Shown here: in pieces, positions 60,682-64,000 of the stretch
Numbering within the stretch: the stretch's first letter is position 1
Layout: each line of letters starts with the position of its first letter
From: Bacteroidetes oral taxon 274 str. F0058
GTDB taxonomy: Bacteria; Bacteroidota; Bacteroidia; Bacteroidales; Paludibacteraceae
Assembly: GCA_000163695.1 (NCBI GenBank)
Contig: GG774890.1
Coordinates: 383,457 to 447,456 of the forward strand
DNA length: 64,000 nt
Direction of reading: 5' to 3'
Notes under the pieces: generated by a model
What the model was told of the DNA's origin: nothing
Database searches by the model: none
The model's input: the letters and a program-made list of their open reading frames with translations, nothing else
Translations under genes and position numbers: made by a program

Positions 60682-60987
60682 ATGGAAAAGAAGAAGCCGA
60701 CAAAAATGGATAAGGGTATGATAATCTCGGCTATACGGTTAGGTTTTGGCGAAGATGTATATAAACAATATGTCGAAAAAGAGATAGCTTACAGTATCCT
60801 CCCCGAGATATTGGGACCAATGGTCTGTCGGTATATTGCCGAGGTGAAAAATAGAGATGGTAAATTAACTATAAAAATCACTTCGGGAGCGTTAAAATCG
60901 AACTTGATTATGCAAAAAAATGTACTTATAATTAAAATTAACGAAAAAATAGGTTCAAAATTTGTTCGTGATATAGTTTTTTTATAA
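60682..60987 (+). CDS. DUF721 (DciA-like) protein
   Basis: This small protein of 101 residues has the DUF721 features: an early helix, WxxixGp-like EILGPMVCRYIAEV and VLIIKINEKIGSKFVRDIVFL at the end. DUF721 includes DciA, the ancestral loader of replicative helicase DnaB in bacteria lacking DnaC. Bacteroidetes members are usually recF neighbours, but here the gene lies after an exported hydrolase. The call of a DciA role is inference. Confidence 0.75.
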   Translation: MEKKKPTKMDKGMIISAIRLGFGEDVYKQYVEKEIAYSILPEILGPMVCRYIAEVKNRDGKLTIKITSGALKSNLIMQKNVLIIKINEKIGSKFVRDIVFL

Positions 60988-60992
60988 CTTTG
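60961..60992 (+). promoter_or_regulatory. promoter inside the DUF721 3' end
   Basis: TTTG (60961-60964), 20 bp, then TAACTTTG (60985-60992) is a full consensus match driving the coiled-coil gene. Confidence 0.72.
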
Positions 60993-61026
60993 CCCGCTGT
61001 AAGAATTATAAAAAGTAGAAATATTT

Positions 61027-61926
61027 ATGAATAAGAAAGTTTTAGTAACTGTAGGAGTAATAGTACTTGTGATACTTTTGGGAAGCGTGGGTTTCCTTAT
61101 ATATAAATTGAATGACGCCAATAAAGAGCGAGAAGATATATTGGAGCAGTTCTCGTACGAAAGAGAGCAGATGGAACAAAATAAGAGCCAACTCGAACAA
61201 GACTATGTTACGTTATCGAATGATTTAGAGGGATTCAGCCTGAAAGTCAACAACGACTCCATACTCAAAAAACTTAATGACGAACAGAAACGTGTTCAGC
61301 TTTTGCTCGAAGAACTTCGTACTACGAAGGCTACTAATGTGAAGAGAATAAATGAGTTAAAAAACGAACTTGCTACCGTGCGTAAGGTGTTGACCTACTA
61401 CATAACTCGTGTAGACTCACTGAACAAAGAGAATACTGTACTAAAAACAGAGAACGTGGAGGTAACCAGAAAGTTCGAAGAAGCTTCTCGTAAAGTAGAT
61501 ACATTATCGCTTAGGAATGAGCATCTTACCGAGAAAGTTTCTCGTGCTGCACAGCTCGAAGCCCGCAATATTTCGGTCGAAATGCAGACTAAAAGCGGAA
61601 AAAAAACAACGCGTGTCAATAAGGCAGATGTGCTGAAAATATCCTTTGCTATATCGAAAAATATCACAGCGAATGTAGGCGAAAAGACTGTATATGTCAG
61701 GGTATCGAACTCACGTAGAGAGGTGTTGTACTCGAAGTCGTCGGATACATTTGTCTACGAAAACAGAAGTATAGTGTATTCTGCCAAAAAGAATTTCGAA
61801 TACTCCGGACAAGAGAGTCACCAGACCGTGTATTGGACTGTAACAGAGACACTTTCGAAAGGTTCGTATAGAGTCGATATTTTTGTTGACGCTCATCTAA
61901 TCGGCTCGTACGATTTTGTATTGTAG
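61027..61926 (+). CDS. membrane-anchored coiled-coil protein of unknown function
   Basis: The 299-residue protein has one N-terminal membrane helix (5-26). A coiled coil runs from about 30 to 185, with heptad-like leucines (KSQLEQDYVTLSNDLEGF, LNKENTVLKTENVEVTRKFE). The C-terminal domain of about 115 residues is beta-rich (ENRSIVYSAKKNFEYSGQ, GSYRVDIFVDAHLIGSYDF) and looks like a small Ig-like fold. This layout is found in many Bacteroidales genomes. No function is known to me. It would sit in the periplasm or cytoplasm depending on topology, and the positive N-terminus favours the periplasm. Confidence 0.7.
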   Translation: MNKKVLVTVGVIVLVILLGSVGFLIYKLNDANKEREDILEQFSYEREQMEQNKSQLEQDYVTLSNDLEGFSLKVNNDSILKKLNDEQKRVQLLLEELRTTKATNVKRINELKNELATVRKVLTYYITRVDSLNKENTVLKTENVEVTRKFEEASRKVDTLSLRNEHLTEKVSRAAQLEARNISVEMQTKSGKKTTRVNKADVLKISFAISKNITANVGEKTVYVRVSNSRREVLYSKSSDTFVYENRSIVYSAKKNFEYSGQESHQTVYWTVTETLSKGSYRVDIFVDAHLIGSYDFVL

Positions 61927-61976
61927 TAGAATTAGTAAAAATATACTGCTTTAGTCAGTAAAAGTCTGTATACGTA

Positions 61977-63482
61977 TTGAGTATTTTTGAAAATAAGAAA
62001 GATGTCATCATCGCAGGTAGCGGACTTGGTGGGTTGGTTTGCGGATATATTTTGGCGAAAAACGGATACCACGTATCGATTTTCGAGAAAAACCAACAAA
62101 TAGGTGGCTGCTTGCAGACTTTTGTGCGTAAAGGCGTCAAGTTCGATACCGGAATGCACTATATCGGTTCGCTCGACGAAGGGCAGTTGATGCATCGTCT
62201 TTTCAAGTATCTCAATCTGTGGGAAGATGTCAGATTGTCGCCACTCGACAGAGAAGGCTACGATGTGATATCCATTGGAGGCGATATATATAAGTATGCC
62301 AATGGGGTAGACGGTTTTGTGGAGGCGCTTGCAGCCAAGTTCCCCGATAACAGAGATGATATCAGACGATATGTAACAGGATTGCGAGAAATCGTAGAGG
62401 AGTCGTTTATATATAACCTTCAGAAGACATCTCCCGATATGACGTTCGACGAATCGGCTCATTCTACATCGTTCAACGATTATATCAATTACTGTACGGA
62501 CAATCCTAAATTGCGTAGTGTGTTGACAGCTAATGCATTTTTATATGCAGCAGAAAAAGATAAGACCCCCGTATATACTCTGGCTCATTTGAATAATTTT
62601 TATCTTCCGTCGGCTTACCGTATCGTCGGGGGGAGCGATACAATAGCTTTTTCGTTGGCTAAATCTATCAAAAAGCTTGGTGGTCAGATATATAGCAATG
62701 CAGAGATTGCCGAATTCATTTGCGATGATGACAAAATGACGAAAATTCGTCTTAAAGACGGACGTGTCTTTGAGGCTAAGTATTTTATATCCAATATACA
62801 CCCTCAGGTAACGATAGAGAAGATAAAATCGCCTTTGCTCAGAGACGTTTACAGACAGCGTATAGAGGGGATAGATAATACCGTTTCCTGCTTTACCGTT
62901 TACCTCGTTTTCAGGAAAAATAGTGTCAAATACAATAATTATAATTTCTATTTTTACGACAGCGAGCAGTCTGTCGGCAAGACACAATACGATTTGACCC
63001 GCTTCCCTGAGAGTTATCTGTATGTACATCAGGCAGACAGTGAAAAAAATGAATATGCCTCGAGAGCTGAGGTTCTCACTTTTATGCGATACGACGATGT
63101 GCGATTGTGGGAAAACTCTACCGTAGGTAGGCGAGGTGTTGTATATGAGGCTTTTAAGCGAGATTGTGCCGAAAAAATAATAGATAAACTGAACAGGCAG
63201 TTCCCCGGCATAAGGGATTGTATTGCTGATTATTACACTTCGTCGCCACTGACTTTTCGCGATTATACTGCTACTGTCGACGGCTCTATGTATGGAATAA
63301 TAAGAGATAAAAACTCTCCTTTACAGTCGCGTATATCCCAGAGAACCAAGATACCTAACTTCTATTTTACGGGACAAAACATCAACTCTCACGGAATGCT
63401 CGGAGTCATTGTGAGTGCTATTTCTACAGCTTCGGAATTTGTTCAGATAGATAAAGTACTATCGGATATACGAAATATTTAA
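61977..63482 (+). CDS. FAD-dependent oxidoreductase, retinol saturase/CrtI-like
   Basis: The 501-residue protein has the dinucleotide-binding motif DVIIAGSGLGGLVCGYILAK near the N-terminus. GGCLQTFVRKGVKFDTGMHYIG follows, a phytoene-desaturase/retinol-saturase signature, and the C-terminal FAD contact is NFYFTGQNINSHGMLGVI. The start is TTG at 61977. An in-frame TAA lies six codons upstream and no ATG precedes the FAD motif. Bacteroidetes members act on carotenoid-like or unknown lipids. It is the last protein gene before the rRNA operon. Confidence 0.83.
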   Translation: MSIFENKKDVIIAGSGLGGLVCGYILAKNGYHVSIFEKNQQIGGCLQTFVRKGVKFDTGMHYIGSLDEGQLMHRLFKYLNLWEDVRLSPLDREGYDVISIGGDIYKYANGVDGFVEALAAKFPDNRDDIRRYVTGLREIVEESFIYNLQKTSPDMTFDESAHSTSFNDYINYCTDNPKLRSVLTANAFLYAAEKDKTPVYTLAHLNNFYLPSAYRIVGGSDTIAFSLAKSIKKLGGQIYSNAEIAEFICDDDKMTKIRLKDGRVFEAKYFISNIHPQVTIEKIKSPLLRDVYRQRIEGIDNTVSCFTVYLVFRKNSVKYNNYNFYFYDSEQSVGKTQYDLTRFPESYLYVHQADSEKNEYASRAEVLTFMRYDDVRLWENSTVGRRGVVYEAFKRDCAEKIIDKLNRQFPGIRDCIADYYTSSPLTFRDYTATVDGSMYGIIRDKNSPLQSRISQRTKIPNFYFTGQNINSHGMLGVIVSAISTASEFVQIDKVLSDIRNI

Positions 63483-63553
63483 TTTAGTGCAATTTTTTTG
63501 TCGCTGATAATCATATTGTTGAATAATTAAGTGAAACTTTTTTGCTAAAAAGT

Positions 63554-63584
63554 TTTGTGGTGAAGTAAAAAAGTATTACTTTTG
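63554..63584 (+). promoter_or_regulatory. rRNA operon promoter
   Basis: TTTG (63554-63557), 19 bp, then TACTTTTG (63577-63584), with a start near 63591. It is the promoter for the 16S-23S-5S operon entering at the right edge. Confidence 0.8.
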
Positions 63585-63590
63585 CAATCC

Positions 63591-63800
63591 GATTTCGAGG
63601 GGCTTGCCCTTTAGGGATTGATTAGTTTTTTAGAAGACAGAGGTCATTGATATATTGAAACAACAAAAATGTAGTATAAGGAAGCTATGAGGTGTATTTT
63701 ATATGCCTTATTTTTAAAAGACTTCCCGTCAATACGAAAAGACTTATAAATATACATCTGAGCTACTGACGTATTATATATATGTCAGACAAGGAAAACT
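63591..63800 (+). promoter_or_regulatory. rRNA leader with antitermination-like and processing elements
   Basis: This is about 210 nt of untranslated leader. The stretch TCATTGATATATTGAAACAA (63644-63663) resembles the conserved leader box before 16S genes of Bacteroidales. A CTGACGTAT/ATATGTCAG hairpin (63766-63788) lies directly before the mature 5' end and may mark a processing site. No coding frame is present. Confidence 0.55.
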
Positions 63801-64000
63801 TAACAATGAAGAGTTTGATCCTGGCTCAGGATGAACGCTAGCGATAGGCTTAACACATGCAAGTCGAGGGGCATCACGAATTAGCAATAGTTTGGTGGCG
63901 ACCGGCGCACGGGTGCGTAACACGTATACAACCTACCTTCAATTGGGGGATAACCTGGAGAAATTCGGACTAATATCCCCATAGTAAACAGAAGAGGCAT
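63801..64000 (+). rRNA. 16S ribosomal RNA, 5' 200 nt (partial)
   Basis: The conserved 5' primer region AGAGTTTGATCCTGGCTCAG begins at 63810. It is followed by GATGAACGCTAGCG, AACACATGCAAGTCGAGGGGC and GGCGCACGGGTGCGTAACACG. The GATGAACGCTAGCGATAGG sequence and the AGGGGC after TCG are typical of Bacteroidales. The gene runs off the right edge. The exact 5' end is uncertain by a few bases. Confidence 0.97.

Noticed and set aside
1..64000. Search for tRNA genes, CRISPR arrays, insertion sequences and prophage
   Set aside because: No cloverleaf with a GGTTCGAATCC-type arm was seen in intergenic DNA, no regularly spaced direct repeats, and no transposase, integrase or phage protein.

Overview
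The window comes from a chromosome of the order Bacteroidales. It is probably close to the Dysgonomonadaceae/Porphyromonadaceae side rather than Bacteroides proper, but that is inference. The signs are Bacteroidetes promoters (-33 TTTG and -7 TAnnTTTG, about 20 bp apart, ahead of most genes), a type IX secretion (T9SS) C-terminal domain, BspA-type leucine-rich repeats, TonB-dependent outer-membrane proteins, Bacteroidetes gene neighbours (thrS-bamD-rpoZ, yceD-rpmF, rnpA-yidD) and the 5' end of a Bacteroidales-type 16S rRNA at the right edge. I saw no insertion sequence, phage, CRISPR array or tRNA. Almost everything is core chromosome.

Layout. 1-8 kb: start of rplM (L13) with a structured leader, a glycogen phosphorylase behind a nucleotide-kinase-like protein, a transglutaminase-like lipoprotein, mscL with a DUF3078 protein, and rocD. 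8.1-10.4 kb: the accessory part of the window. A single AT-rich gene lies between two elements that look like integron attC sites, with a consensus promoter pointing into them. A roughly 600 bp gene-free stretch with 23-bp degenerate repeats follows. 10.4-24.7 kb: an EF-G paralogue lacking the catalytic histidine, a T9SS cargo protein, a BspA-like protein, ftsH, mtaB, ftsW, queG, yidD/rnpA, a sugar kinase, a RelB/YafQ-type toxin-antitoxin pair and an Ig-like lipoprotein. 24.8-40 kb: housekeeping genes (purA, manA, yceD-rpmF, ribF, lepB, an acyl-CoA ligase, rpoZ, bamD, thrS, nadK, ispE, hemW). 40-48 kb: a TPR membrane protein, two consecutive UDP-sugar dehydrogenases, a polysaccharide flippase, a TonB-dependent receptor and rsmD. 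48-61.9 kb: envelope genes (PadR regulator with a PspC/head-GIN protein, a large beta-barrel protein, an aromatic- and Arg/Ser-rich exported protein, a FadL-like porin), tig, a TagF-like transferase, an exported EEP-family hydrolase, a DUF721 protein and a coiled-coil membrane protein. 62-64 kb: a CrtI/retinol-saturase-like oxidoreductase, then the rRNA promoter, leader and the first 200 nt of 16S rRNA.

Themes. Translation and its control recur (rplM, rpmF, thrS, EF-G2, mtaB, queG, rsmD, rnpA, rRNA), as does envelope building (bamD, lepB, ftsW, yidD, flippase, TonB proteins, T9SS cargo). The observations most worth following up are the attC-flanked solo cassette, the EF-G paralogue without its catalytic histidine, the kinase with a possible ParB-like tail beside glycogen phosphorylase, and the overlapping divergent promoters, where a -33 box overlaps the neighbouring gene's start codon or sits beside the opposing -7 box.
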